Of a stretch of DNA of 64,000 nucleotides, positions 1 to 8,865 are shown piece after piece. The DNA comes from Agaribacillus aureus (GTDB lineage Bacteria > Bacteroidota > Bacteroidia > Cytophagales > Cyclobacteriaceae). The position numbers and the translations under genes are program-made. The DNA lies in the NCBI GenBank assembly GCA_030442055.1, contig JAUJEB010000014.1:97472-161471 (forward strand). The letters run 5' to 3'. The notes under the pieces were generated by a model. That model had not been told where the DNA came from and did no database searches. It saw only the letters and a list, made by a program, of their open reading frames with translations. Each line of letters starts with the position of its first letter. The first letter of the stretch is position 1.

Positions 1-639
1 GATGTATTGGGAAGAATTATTGAAGTGGTCTCCGGCCAATCTTTAAGTGATTATTTCACAGAGCATATCTTTACCCCTTTGGAAATGGTTGACTCCTATT
101 TTTATTTACCCAGAAAAAAATACAAGCGGCTTTGTCCTGTCTACACTTATAACCAGGAAGAAAAAATGGTTATGGCTGATGAAGTGCCTAACGGGAGCGC
201 CCTGGAATACCCCAAGGCTACTAAAAGAGCGCATTTTGCGGGTGGTGGCGGTTTGTCTTCAACCGCTATGGATTACGCCAGATTCATTTTCGCTTTGGTA
301 AATAATGGCAAGTATAAAGACAAAAGAATATTGGGAAGAAAAACCATCGAAATGATGACCTCGGATCAGTTAATTGCTCTGAACAAAGATGGCAAGGGAT
401 ATAGCAAAAACCCAGGCGAAACCTACGGCCTCGGGTTCGCACTACTGACAGAACAGGGTAATGGCATCACACCAAAATCACCTGGAACCTATGAATGGGG
501 TGGCTACTTTAACACAAAATTCTTTATCGACCCAAAGGAAGAGCTCATATTTGTCGGCATGACACAAATAGTACCCTTTCCACACCAGGAATTCTGGGAG
601 AGATTATATGCTATTATTTATGCGTCGATTGACGATTGA
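1..639 (+). CDS. Serine hydrolase, beta-lactamase class C family (3' part)
   Basis: The reading frame is open from the first base, so the gene starts before the window and only its C-terminal 212 codons are seen. The first residues (DVLGRIIEVVSGQSL) match the helix after the SxxK/YxN region of class C beta-lactamase-like serine hydrolases. Further on are the glycine-rich AGGGGLSSTAMDYARF segment and a WGGYFNTKFFIDP segment, which takes the place of the HTG/KTG strand. The catalytic Ser-x-x-Lys lies outside the window, so activity cannot be judged. Such proteins are usually exported esterases or peptidases rather than true beta-lactamases. An internal TTG at base 7 could be taken as a start but is not one. 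Family assignment is firm; substrate is unknown. Confidence 0.85.
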   Translation, partial: DVLGRIIEVVSGQSLSDYFTEHIFTPLEMVDSYFYLPRKKYKRLCPVYTYNQEEKMVMADEVPNGSALEYPKATKRAHFAGGGGLSSTAMDYARFIFALVNNGKYKDKRILGRKTIEMMTSDQLIALNKDGKGYSKNPGETYGLGFALLTEQGNGITPKSPGTYEWGGYFNTKFFIDPKEELIFVGMTQIVPFPHQEFWERLYAIIYASIDD

Positions 640-670
640 TCGCCGATCCGCCCAAATCCGGGATCAGGAT

Positions 671-1447
671 CTAATCCCGGTTTAAATCTTTTCTAAGTTC
701 CAAGGCTTGCCGGTGGAAGAGGTGTTTTTCGTCCTTTATCAAAACCTGCAATTGTTGCGTGGCCATATCCAGATTTTTTTGTTTAATATAGGTCAAAACC
801 AGGTACCATTGGGACAACTCCAAGTATAGACCGGCAGGTTGGGTACTCAGCTGTCTGAAGTTGCTTTCAGCGGCGTCGGCATCACCGGCAGCCAGGTGGG
901 CGATGCCAAGATAACAGCGTGCACCGGGGTCATCAGACGCTTTTAAGTAATCCTGAAACAGCGGAATGGCTGCACGATAGTCGCGCCGGTTGTAGGCGTC
1001 CATGGCTTCATTTAATCGCACTTTGTTGCCGTTATTTTCTGATCTCTCAGAGATCATATCGTCATATGGGTGGAAATAGGAGGCAAACAGATCCTCACTG
1101 GACCCAAGGTTTTCTCCCCGATTAGCCAACCATACAATTCCGCTGACAATTAATAAGACAAATACCGCCGCTAGCGCGAGATATTGCTTTTTTTTATTTG
1201 GTACATGGCCTGCATCGGGATCAAAATCCTCTGTTACATTTTTATGTTCCCAGGACTTTACCTTTTTGACAAAATCCTGCTGCGCCATGTGTTTCACTTC
1301 CTGTATAATCAATGAATAGTCCTCTACTTTTTCAGCAAAAGCAGCATCGCGCACGATTTTAGACTCCATATCCGCCAGGGCCTCGCCTGTCAGCTCACCT
1401 TTGAGATAGGATTCAATTGCCTCGATTTCTTTCTCGTCTTCATTCAT
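671..1447 (-). CDS. Probable anti-sigma factor: membrane protein with TPR-like C-terminus
   Basis: This 258-residue protein has an acidic N-terminal region (about residues 1-80, including YLKGELTGEAL, the pattern seen in Bacteroidota anti-sigma proteins). One transmembrane helix follows at about residues 88-107, then a periplasmic part with TPR-like helices (AMDAYNRRDYRAAIPLFQDYL, then CYLGIAHLAAGDADAAESNF). Its start lies 1 base after the stop of the upstream ECF sigma gene, so the two are co-transcribed and translationally coupled. I infer that the N-terminal part binds the sigma factor and that the TPR part senses something in the periplasm. No classical zinc anti-sigma motif (HxxxCxxC) is visible. 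The role rests mainly on gene pairing and architecture. Confidence 0.7.
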   Translation of the reverse strand: MNEDEKEIEAIESYLKGELTGEALADMESKIVRDAAFAEKVEDYSLIIQEVKHMAQQDFVKKVKSWEHKNVTEDFDPDAGHVPNKKKQYLALAAVFVLLIVSGIVWLANRGENLGSSEDLFASYFHPYDDMISERSENNGNKVRLNEAMDAYNRRDYRAAIPLFQDYLKASDDPGARCYLGIAHLAAGDADAAESNFRQLSTQPAGLYLELSQWYLVLTYIKQKNLDMATQQLQVLIKDEKHLFHRQALELRKDLNRD

Positions 1448-1448
1448 C

Positions 1449-2045
1449 TTACAATGACAATTTTGTTGTTGTCAACCGTTCTCTGACCAGCTTTAAACAT
1501 TGACATTTTTTCTTTTTGGCCACAGACTCATTTTTATAGCCAATGCTGTTGGCAATGGCCTCCATAGAAAAATTCTTAAAGTAATGCATCCATAAAATGG
1601 ACCGGCATGGTTCTTTCAACTGGTCAAGGATCTTTCTAACCAAATGCCGTTTATGATTCTCATCCTGGCGTTCCTGAAAGTAATCATTCACAGTCTCAAC
1701 CTCAGGAATACTTTCCAGGGAATCAAAGTTTGCCATTTTATCCCGATAATGTTTACGGATCAGGTTTTTACCAATGCCATACAGATAAGTATTTAAGCTA
1801 CTATTCAAGTCATCGGCTTTACCGTCTTTTACATTAAAGTACAAGATGGTAAACGATTTCTGGTAAATATCCAAAACCTGATCCCTGGTTAGCCTGTGAT
1901 TTTTATAGCACCATTTCAAAAAACCATCGCGGTATTCATCATACAATTGCTTGAGTATCTTTTCATCACCCAGCTTGATTTGGGCCAACAGCTCTTTTGT
2001 ATCTATACTACGGTGTGGTTCTTTCATTAGTGCCTTTGGGAACAA
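1449..2045 (-). CDS. ECF-type RNA polymerase sigma factor
   Basis: The protein has 198 residues, the usual size of an ECF sigma factor. Region 2 is at about residues 30-100 (LYDEYRDGFLKW and DQVLDIYQKSFTILYFN). Region 4 is at about residues 140-190, with the helix-turn-helix FSMEAIANSIGYKNESVAKK. It is followed after 1 base by a membrane protein that looks like its anti-sigma factor. ATG at 2045 is used here; a second in-frame ATG six codons later is possible. The family is certain; the regulon is unknown. Confidence 0.9.
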   Translation of the reverse strand: MFPKALMKEPHRSIDTKELLAQIKLGDEKILKQLYDEYRDGFLKWCYKNHRLTRDQVLDIYQKSFTILYFNVKDGKADDLNSSLNTYLYGIGKNLIRKHYRDKMANFDSLESIPEVETVNDYFQERQDENHKRHLVRKILDQLKEPCRSILWMHYFKNFSMEAIANSIGYKNESVAKKKKCQCLKLVRERLTTTKLSL

Positions 2046-2225
2046 AAAGATTACTGCAAAATAAAATTTTCTCCACTCATTTTAAAGAAAACACCATAAT
2101 CTTGAAATTGCATTGGTTCCGGCCAGATTGATTTATCGCCACCGCGACCTTAAAAATTTTTATGGCCCTGCTCTCCGTATTTTTGCAAATTTATGGTCCT
2201 GACGAAATTTTCAAGGGTGGAAAGA

Positions 2226-3473
2226 CTAACGCCATCTAACCCCATTTTTCCAGGTCCAACGCGGTTTGAGGGCACCCTGGTTGTATAGTATTTCTTTGTA
2301 ATGCTCACAGCTAAAACCAACAAAGTCCCCCAGCATACCGGGTTCCAGGCTTCCGCGATCTGTGAGATTTAATGCCCGCGCCGCCCGCGTTGTGATGGCG
2401 GCCAACACCTCTGCTGTGCTTAGCTTCTCATAAACGCCCAGCACAGCCGCCTGCATCAACAGATCACCCATGGGTGCAGAGCCCGGGTTCCAGTCCGAGG
2501 CAATGGCCAGGCTGCCGCCTGCATCTAATATTTTCCTGGCCGGCGTAAAGCCCATTCCTAATCCAAGGCTGGCGCCTGGCAATGCAATGGCGACGGTATC
2601 ACTTTGGGCCAAAAGATCTATTTCGTTTTTTTCACTGGCTTCCAGGTGGTCAGCAGAAATGGCTCCTACCTCTATCGCCAGCCGGCTACCGCCGGCGGTA
2701 AATTGATCGGCATGCACCGTTATATCAAAACCAGCTTCTTTTGCGGCCAAAAGGTAATCTTTGGCAGGTTCGTAATTAAACGCGGTCTCTTCCACAAATA
2801 TATCTATGCGATCTGTCAGCCTATCTTTCTTTAATATGGGAAAAAGTTCCCGGATCAGGTATTTCAGATAAGCCCTGTGGTCACCATCAAAGTCTTTCGG
2901 CAAGGTGTGGGCCGCCAAACAGGTAGGGACCAGGTCCACCTGCAGCACCTGATCGACCTTTTTGATGATCTCGAGCATCCTGACTTCAGCTTCAACGCTG
3001 AGTCCATAACCACTTTTCACCTCTATGGTAGTAATTCCTTTCCGGATATGGTCAATTGCCCTGGAGGTCAGCCCTTCCGCCAATTCCTCATCGCTGGCGT
3101 TACGGGTTTGCTGCACGCTTCGCCATATGCCACCCCCGGCCCGGGCAATTTCCAGGTAAGACTTACCCGCATTTCTCATGGCATAATCATCCGCGCGTGA
3201 GCCACCATAGCAAATATGGGTATGTGCGTCAATAAGCCCCGGCATACCGACTACCGCCCCCTGCAATTCTTCAATATCCACATCCCGTATCTTCCAATCT
3301 TCTACCAAATCATCAAAGACCCCAACGGCTTCGATTTTATTTCCACGCAACAAGATACCCGCATTATCAATAACAGGCATTTTTTCATCGTTTAAAGGAC
3401 CTTTATGCGGCAGTTCTGCAAAGGTCAGCAGCTGTTTGAAAGGGCCGACTAATTTGGTTTTAAACGCATTCAT
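2226..3473 (-). CDS. hutI: Imidazolonepropionase
   Basis: This 415-residue enzyme of the amidohydrolase superfamily performs the third step of histidine degradation, opening 4-imidazolone-5-propionate to N-formimino-L-glutamate in the cytoplasm. The metal motif DAHTHICYGG places His84 and His86. Later motifs are KSGYGL, VHADQF (about residue 255) and the SDWNPGS motif with the metal-binding aspartate (about residue 330). Length and motifs agree with HutI. It lies 57 bases downstream of hutH on the same strand and is probably co-transcribed with it. Urocanase (hutU) and the last-step enzyme (hutG) are not in the window. Confidence 0.95.
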   Translation of the reverse strand: MNAFKTKLVGPFKQLLTFAELPHKGPLNDEKMPVIDNAGILLRGNKIEAVGVFDDLVEDWKIRDVDIEELQGAVVGMPGLIDAHTHICYGGSRADDYAMRNAGKSYLEIARAGGGIWRSVQQTRNASDEELAEGLTSRAIDHIRKGITTIEVKSGYGLSVEAEVRMLEIIKKVDQVLQVDLVPTCLAAHTLPKDFDGDHRAYLKYLIRELFPILKKDRLTDRIDIFVEETAFNYEPAKDYLLAAKEAGFDITVHADQFTAGGSRLAIEVGAISADHLEASEKNEIDLLAQSDTVAIALPGASLGLGMGFTPARKILDAGGSLAIASDWNPGSAPMGDLLMQAAVLGVYEKLSTAEVLAAITTRAARALNLTDRGSLEPGMLGDFVGFSCEHYKEILYNQGALKPRWTWKNGVRWR

Positions 3474-3530
3474 ATCCCAAGGTAGTTAAAATACTGCATA
3501 CAATGGCGATGTACACAAACGCTATTTTCT

Positions 3531-5117
3531 CTAATACACTTCAAAAAGCTCATCAAACCCGGATTTCAGGTTTGGGGCTTTGTTGTCTTCGGCTTTAAGC
3601 GCTGCTTTGATAATGGCACCGCTTTGTATCAATTGATGCGCCACCTGAATGTCATCCGCAAACACCCGGTCCCTTTCCGCATAAGGGATATCAGCTCTTA
3701 CCAGGCTATGTACAGCTTCTATGACCGGTGTAGATTTGAGTGGGCGCCTGAAATCCAACGCCTGGCAGGCGGCTAACAACTCGATGGCCAGTATTTTTTC
3801 AAGATTGCCTATAACTTTCAATGCTTTCCTTCCTCCTATTGAACCCATGCTCACATGATCTTCCTGCCCGAGGGAGGTGGGGATACTGTCGGCGCTGGCG
3901 GGAAAACACAGTCCTTTGTTCTCGCTCACCAAGGCCGCGGTGGTATATTGCAGGATCATAAACCCGGAGTGTAACCCCGTATCTTTCATAAGTAACTTCG
4001 GCAATCCGGCGACATTTCCTTCCAGCGACAGGTATACCCTGCGGTCCGATATATTTCCCAACTCAGCCGCTGCCAGACAAACATAATCCAAGGGTAAAGC
4101 CATAGGTTGCCCATGAAAATTCCCTCCGCTGATAGCCTGGTTCTGATCAATAATCACCGGGTTATCGGTAACAGAATTTAACTCAATTTCCAATAATTCC
4201 TTGAGGTGCAACCAGGCGTTTCGGGAGGCGCCATGTACCTGGGGGATACAGCGCAGTGAATACGGATCCTGAACCCTTTCGCAATCCTTATGCGAAGCCA
4301 CAATCGCCGAGCCTGCCAGCATTTTCCGGATCCGCGCGGCCACATGTTGTGTCCCCGCATAAGGCCGCACCTGGTGTAACGCTACTGAAAAGGGTTGGGA
4401 AGATCCCAGCAGCCCTTCAATCATCATAGCCGCGATCACATCGGCCTGGCTCAGGCATTGATGCATTTGCGCGATCACCCTAACGGCAAATGCAGCAATA
4501 AACTGCGTACCATTGATCAATGCCAATCCCTCTTTTGGCGCCAGCGACAACGGTTCCAGGCCAACTTTTTTCAGCATACTATCAGCGGTCATATCCTGCC
4601 CCTGGTAATTTACACTACCTAAACCAATCAATGGCAAAAAGAGGTGTGACAGCGGGGCCAGATCACCGGAGGCACCGACAGAACCCTGTTCAGGCACCTT
4701 GGGAATAACATTATTATCAATATGCCAGATAATACGATCCAGTGTTGATTTCCTGATGCCTGAATATCCCTGTGCCAGGGCATGTACTTTTAAGATTAAC
4801 ATCAATTTGGCCACCTCATCTAAAATCCAGGCGCCTACGCCAACACTGTGGCTTTTTAATATATTCGATTGCAGTTCACGGGTATTTTCCGCGGATATTT
4901 TGGTAGTGCACAGTGGCCCAAACCCGGAGTTAATACCATAAACTACCGTATCTCCTCCGGCTATTTCACCAACGATTTTCTCACTCCGCCGAACCTTCTG
5001 TATCGTGGCATCATTTAGATACCCGTTAACCTTGCCGCTGCAAATTTCCAACGCTTTTCCCGCGGTCAAATGGTCTTGTCCGTAAGCAAACTGTTGATGA
5101 TCATGATCAGCTTCCAT
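3531..5117 (-). CDS. hutH: Histidine ammonia-lyase
   Basis: This 528-residue enzyme removes ammonia from L-histidine to give urocanate, the first step of the hut pathway. The Ala149-Ser150-Gly151 triad in GSVGASGDLAPLSHL forms the MIO electrophile. YGINSGFG (Tyr60) and the NGTQF and GNFHG motifs of the family are present. ATG at 5117 is used; the N-terminus is slightly longer than in some homologs. It is first in a minus-strand hutH-hutI unit and diverges from a LysR regulator over an intergenic stretch of about 85 bases that holds a perfect 9-bp inverted repeat. Confidence 0.95.
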   Translation of the reverse strand: MEADHDHQQFAYGQDHLTAGKALEICSGKVNGYLNDATIQKVRRSEKIVGEIAGGDTVVYGINSGFGPLCTTKISAENTRELQSNILKSHSVGVGAWILDEVAKLMLILKVHALAQGYSGIRKSTLDRIIWHIDNNVIPKVPEQGSVGASGDLAPLSHLFLPLIGLGSVNYQGQDMTADSMLKKVGLEPLSLAPKEGLALINGTQFIAAFAVRVIAQMHQCLSQADVIAAMMIEGLLGSSQPFSVALHQVRPYAGTQHVAARIRKMLAGSAIVASHKDCERVQDPYSLRCIPQVHGASRNAWLHLKELLEIELNSVTDNPVIIDQNQAISGGNFHGQPMALPLDYVCLAAAELGNISDRRVYLSLEGNVAGLPKLLMKDTGLHSGFMILQYTTAALVSENKGLCFPASADSIPTSLGQEDHVSMGSIGGRKALKVIGNLEKILAIELLAACQALDFRRPLKSTPVIEAVHSLVRADIPYAERDRVFADDIQVAHQLIQSGAIIKAALKAEDNKAPNLKSGFDELFEVY

Positions 5118-5153
5118 AATTTGTAAATGACGAGTTATTTAAACAAAAATATT

Positions 5154-5175
5154 TTTTAGTTTTAATAACTAAAAA
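5154..5175. promoter_or_regulatory. Inverted repeat between hutH and the LysR gene (candidate LysR operator)
   Basis: TTTTTAGTT (5154-5162) and AACTAAAAA (5167-5175) are perfect 9-bp inverted arms around a 4-base spacer. The repeat sits in the divergent intergenic region, 28 bases upstream of the LysR ATG and 37 bases upstream of the hutH ATG. Size and position suit a LysR-type regulator site. Its use by the adjacent regulator is inferred. Confidence 0.6.
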
Positions 5176-5202
5176 TACTTTTTAAGTCATTAATTGATAA
5201 TC

Positions 5203-6087
5203 ATGAGTAATCAATTTGAACTAAGACATTTAAAATACTTTTTAATGGTAGCCGCCGAGGCCCACTTTAGAAAGGCTTCCGAAAAGCTATTCATTACACA
5301 GCCGGGTTTGAGCCGTCAGATCAAGCAGTTGGAGACGGGGTTGGGGGTTAGGTTGTTTGACAGAAACAATAGGAAAGTCAGGCTGACCCCCGCCGGGAAA
5401 TACCTGCAGCGAGAGGCTGAGAACATTTTTAACCAGATCGACCTGGTACAGAGAAATGCCCGATTGATCAGCAAAGGTGATTTGGGAGAATTGCGTATTG
5501 GCTTTGTGGGTTCGGCGGTGCAGCAGGTAATTCCCTCCATACTGGTAAAATTGCATGAAAAATATCCTGATATAAATACCAGTCTGGAGGAAATGCCTAA
5601 TACGCTGCAACTGGAAGCTTTAGACCAGGAACAGCTGGATGTAGGCTTTGTCAGGTTAAAGCAATTACCTTCCGGAATGGAACGCAAGACGGTCTTGAAG
5701 GAAGGTTTTTCGGTGGTATTACCGAAAAATCACCGGCTGAATGCAGCTACCTTCAAAAATGTAGGACAATTGTCAGAAGAGCATTTTATACTTTTCAGAA
5801 GTGATTACAGTACGGACTATTATGACAAGGTTACAAGCATTTGTAAGGATCAGGGGTTTATGCCCAAGGTATCTCATCGTACCGTCCATGCCAGCACTAT
5901 CTTTAGGTTGGTGGAAAATGGATTGGGTATTTCAATTATTCCGAGTTCTTTGATCCAAGGTTACAATATGCAGGTAAAAGCCCTGGAAATAAAAGGCATT
6001 CCACAAAAAGCTGTCTTATCGATGATATGGAAAAAAGGCAGTACCAACCCGGTGTTGCAAAACTTTTTGGGGATAGTCAACGCATAA
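5203..6087 (+). CDS. LysR-family transcriptional regulator, probably of the hut genes
   Basis: The N-terminal winged helix-turn-helix (about residues 5-62) reads LRHLKYFLMVAAEAHF, FITQPGLSRQIKQLE and GVRLFDR, a standard LysR DNA-binding domain. Residues 90-290 form the effector-binding fold (GELRIGFVGSA and a domain II ending in SIIPSSLI). I place the start at ATG 5203, since an upstream TTG at 5194 adds only three residues. It diverges from hutH, which suggests that it senses histidine or urocanate and controls hutHI and itself; this is inference. Many Proteobacteria use HutC (GntR) instead. Confidence 0.92.
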   Translation: MSNQFELRHLKYFLMVAAEAHFRKASEKLFITQPGLSRQIKQLETGLGVRLFDRNNRKVRLTPAGKYLQREAENIFNQIDLVQRNARLISKGDLGELRIGFVGSAVQQVIPSILVKLHEKYPDINTSLEEMPNTLQLEALDQEQLDVGFVRLKQLPSGMERKTVLKEGFSVVLPKNHRLNAATFKNVGQLSEEHFILFRSDYSTDYYDKVTSICKDQGFMPKVSHRTVHASTIFRLVENGLGISIIPSSLIQGYNMQVKALEIKGIPQKAVLSMIWKKGSTNPVLQNFLGIVNA

Positions 6088-6165
6088 GTCAGGTGGGATA
6101 GGTATAGAAATTATTCTAAATTGTAATACGTAATATCTTCAAGCGCCGGAAACCTGAATTTTACC

Positions 6166-7053
6166 ATGCCACCAACTGTTCAACTTTTCAGTATTTTATG
6201 CATCATCTATTCACTATTCTGCCCATTTATTAATGGCTATAAAGAACATTGCCTTACCCGAAACCAGGGAGATAACCGCTATGCCAGCTATTCTAGCGAT
6301 GGCAGTCGCATTATCTTTGAGTCGAACCGGGATGGCAATTGGGAAATCTATGCGATGGACAAAAACGGTTTAAATCAAACCAGGCTAACCCATAATGACA
6401 AAGAAGACAGAAGACCCTCCAGGCACCCCGACGGCTCCAAAATAATTTACGAAAGTAATGTCGGTGAGCAGGTACAGTTACTGCTGTTGGATCTCAAAAC
6501 TTTGAAAACCCGGGAGATCCCTTTGCCTGAGTGGGTTACGGATCCTTTGTTTGCAAAGTATTCACCGAAGGCAGAATTTATAGCATTTTCAGCACAGGAT
6601 AGTATCCAACAATATCATATTTATCTATTGGACCAGACTACTCTTGAGATACAGTCTGTGGTTTCATCGGCCTACAAAATACACTATCCCAACTGGTCAC
6701 CGGACGGCCGGGAATTGGTTATATTTTCCAGAATGGATACAAAAAACGCCGACGATGAAATATATAAATATCACCTGGGCCGGCAACAATTGACAAGGCT
6801 CACTTTCTGGCCAAAACATAATTTCTGCCCCGCGTGGTCAATGGATGGCAAAAAAATCGCCTATGTCACCTCCATGGAAGAAACCCGCCCTGAAATTTAC
6901 ATGATGGATGCCTCCGGTAAAAACCAGCAGCGGCTAACCCATAATGAAGCCGGGGACACTTTACCATGTTGGGCTCCCGATGGCCATTCCCTGTTATTTA
7001 CCGGTTACCGGCAGGGTAATTTCCAGATCTGTCAAATAAAACTGGCACCGTGA
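6166..7053 (+). CDS. Exported PD40/TolB-like beta-propeller protein
   Basis: The 295-residue protein begins with a hydrophobic stretch of about 25 residues ending near PFINGY, a likely signal peptide. The rest is a run of PD40 repeats with the pattern YSSDGSRIIFESNRDGNWEIYAMDKNG, recurring as SRHPDGSKIIYES, WSPDGRELVIFSRMD, WSMDGKKIAYVTS and WAPDGHSLLFTG. That makes a six-bladed TolB-like propeller. There is no C-terminal peptidase domain as in DPP IV and no OmpA domain. It stands alone between the LysR gene and xth, which gives no clue to its partner. A periplasmic binding or scaffold role is likely, but function is unknown. Confidence 0.8.
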   Translation: MPPTVQLFSILCIIYSLFCPFINGYKEHCLTRNQGDNRYASYSSDGSRIIFESNRDGNWEIYAMDKNGLNQTRLTHNDKEDRRPSRHPDGSKIIYESNVGEQVQLLLLDLKTLKTREIPLPEWVTDPLFAKYSPKAEFIAFSAQDSIQQYHIYLLDQTTLEIQSVVSSAYKIHYPNWSPDGRELVIFSRMDTKNADDEIYKYHLGRQQLTRLTFWPKHNFCPAWSMDGKKIAYVTSMEETRPEIYMMDASGKNQQRLTHNEAGDTLPCWAPDGHSLLFTGYRQGNFQICQIKLAP

Positions 7054-7083
7054 TTTAAGACTCTACGTATGGCAGGAAACTTG

Positions 7084-7848
7084 TCAAAGATTCAGCTCAA
7101 TTCCTACCGGGCAATGATCCGATCCCATATATTGCGGTAAGATAAAACTGTTGGACAAGTTTTTTTCGATCCGCTCGCTGATTAAAAAATAATCTATGCG
7201 CCACCCCACGTTATTGGCGCGGGCATTCATGCGGAAACTCCAATAGCTATAGGCGACCTCCTCAGGATGTTGATGCCTGAAGGTGTCAATGAAACCGCCG
7301 GAAAGAAAATTTGTAAAGCCATCTATTTCCACCTGGGTATAGCCTGCGGTCTTGTTATAATTTGACTTCGGGTTTTTGAGATCCATCGCCTGATGTGCCA
7401 CATTGAAATCGCCACAGGCAATCACCGGTTTCTTCTGATCCAACTGCTGCAAATACTTTAGAAAATCCTGATCCCATTGCGAGCGGTAATCCAAACGTAC
7501 CAGCTCTCTTCCGGAGTTGGGCACGTAGACATTCACCAGGTAAAACTTGTCGTATTCCGCCGTTACAATTCTCCCTTCGTTATCGTGTTCTGCGATCCCC
7601 ATATCATATGTTACCTTCAAAGGCTCTGTTTGAGAAATTGTTGCGGTACCGGAATACCCTTTTCTTTCCGCATGATTGGCGTATAATGGCAGATTATCAG
7701 GTAAAGCCAATGTCTCCTCTACCTGCGATACCTGTGCCTTGGTTTCCTGAAGACATAATACATCGGCATTTAAGGAGGATCGGGATTCTTCAAAGCCCTT
7801 TTTTGCAATGGCTCTTATACCATTTACGTTCCAGGAAATAATTTTCAT
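7084..7848 (-). CDS. xth: Exodeoxyribonuclease III (AP endonuclease family)
   Basis: The 254-residue protein is a full-length ExoIII/AP endonuclease that acts in base-excision repair. It cuts at abasic sites and trims 3' ends. Seen motifs are KIISWNVNGIRA at the N-terminus, LQETKAQ with metal-binding Glu35, the active-site ACGDFNVAH (about residues 145-152), WRIDYFLIS, and the C-terminal GSDHCPV with catalytic Asp244-His245. Spacing matches the ExoA branch. It converges with the upstream propeller gene. Confidence 0.94.
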   Translation of the reverse strand: MKIISWNVNGIRAIAKKGFEESRSSLNADVLCLQETKAQVSQVEETLALPDNLPLYANHAERKGYSGTATISQTEPLKVTYDMGIAEHDNEGRIVTAEYDKFYLVNVYVPNSGRELVRLDYRSQWDQDFLKYLQQLDQKKPVIACGDFNVAHQAMDLKNPKSNYNKTAGYTQVEIDGFTNFLSGGFIDTFRHQHPEEVAYSYWSFRMNARANNVGWRIDYFLISERIEKNLSNSFILPQYMGSDHCPVGIELNL

Positions 7849-8187
7849 TTATTCAGATTTAATAGAAACTGTGACCACTGTTGCGTCTTAGCACAGCAGT
7901 CGTTACAGATATAAGTTTTCAATAGACCGCTACACTTGCCATCTTCCAACACCGTGAGTTTCGCCAGCCTTTTAAGGAAGATCACAGATAACCTTTTCAG
8001 GCAGTAATGCTAAAACCCGCCGGAGACAAAAATATATTTTTATTTTTTACTACCCAACCATTTTGCGGGTAATCCATCACTGACAAAAAAGTTCGTTTAT
8101 GGAGGGTATACAATGAAAGGCTTGAAGCGGCCCGGGGTGCCGCCAGTAGCATTTGCCCAACCACAATGGGTGGTAAGATTTACCACA
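7849..8187. other. Intergenic region, no gene seen
   Basis: This 339-base stretch lies between the start of xth and the stop of the PII-like gene. It contains AT-rich promoter-like DNA next to xth. I see no convincing reading frame, RNA gene or terminator. A plus-strand frame starting at 8113 is the antisense shadow of the PII-like gene. Confidence 0.5.
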
Positions 8188-8502
8188 TTAACCTACGAAA
8201 CGATCCACGGTCATTTCAAATGCATGGACGGGTTTGGGCAATGTTTCTTTTGTATTAAACAGGTCAATGTCGCGAATCAATTCCCTGGCCTGCGAATCTG
8301 TAACAAAAGCAAAACTCATGATAGAAAAAACAGGATGCAAATCAGCTTCATCGAATCCGTCCGTTTCCGACACCGTTTCATGATAAACCGGCCGGAAACC
8401 GTTAATATTCAACTCGCTGAATACCGTCACCTTCCTGCGGATAAAAAGCTGGCGTAAAGTGGTCTTGTGGTTTTCCGTACTTAAAATGGCAATTAATTTC
8501 AT
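8188..8502 (-). CDS. Small PII-like (ferredoxin-fold) protein
   Basis: The 104-residue protein starts MKLIAILSTENHKTTLRQLF and continues VTVFSELNINGF. This is the beta-alpha-beta opening of stand-alone PII-like proteins. The rest (HPVFSIMSFAFVTDSQARELI) fits the second beta-alpha-beta unit with a VTDSQA segment. There is no T-loop tyrosine motif of true GlnB/GlnK, so nitrogen signalling is not implied. Such proteins in Bacteroidota often sit beside transporters, but here the neighbours are unrelated. The fold is likely; function is unknown. Confidence 0.6.
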   Translation of the reverse strand: MKLIAILSTENHKTTLRQLFIRRKVTVFSELNINGFRPVYHETVSETDGFDEADLHPVFSIMSFAFVTDSQARELIRDIDLFNTKETLPKPVHAFEMTVDRFVG

Positions 8503-8865
8503 CTGTTTATAATTTATTTTTAAAGTCAGATGGAACCTCGCATATTATCATCATTCCCTTGCGCCTCCGCTGAAGCTTCGGCGACACGCGGTGTGTCTCG
8601 ATTGCGTCATGCTCGGTTTCATAATACTCCTTTTTATCAGAATATTAATAAATCCACCATGAAATATGAATGATTTTAGTCATAGGACCTATTGATTTAA
8701 ACCATTGCCACTCCGCTGGATTCTACCGAACTTTACCCATTCCCGATATGATTACATTATATAAAATTGTTGGTTGATAGTGGTCGTTTTCCTTTGAAAA
8801 TGAATTCTTTAGTTGTACTTTTAATAAGCAGTGCGACTGCTTTTCTTATCCAGCATAAAACCAAA
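8503..8865. other. Intergenic region, no gene seen
   Basis: This 363-base stretch separates two divergent genes and should hold both promoters. A weak stem (GACAC at 8583-8587 with GTGTC at 8593-8597) is the only structure noted. The frame upstream of 8866 stays open to a TTG at 8767. The added residues do not look like part of the split-barrel family. Confidence 0.45.

Noticed and set aside
8113..8457. Plus-strand frame of 114 codons
   Set aside because: It is antisense to the PII-like gene, which has the better start and fold pattern.
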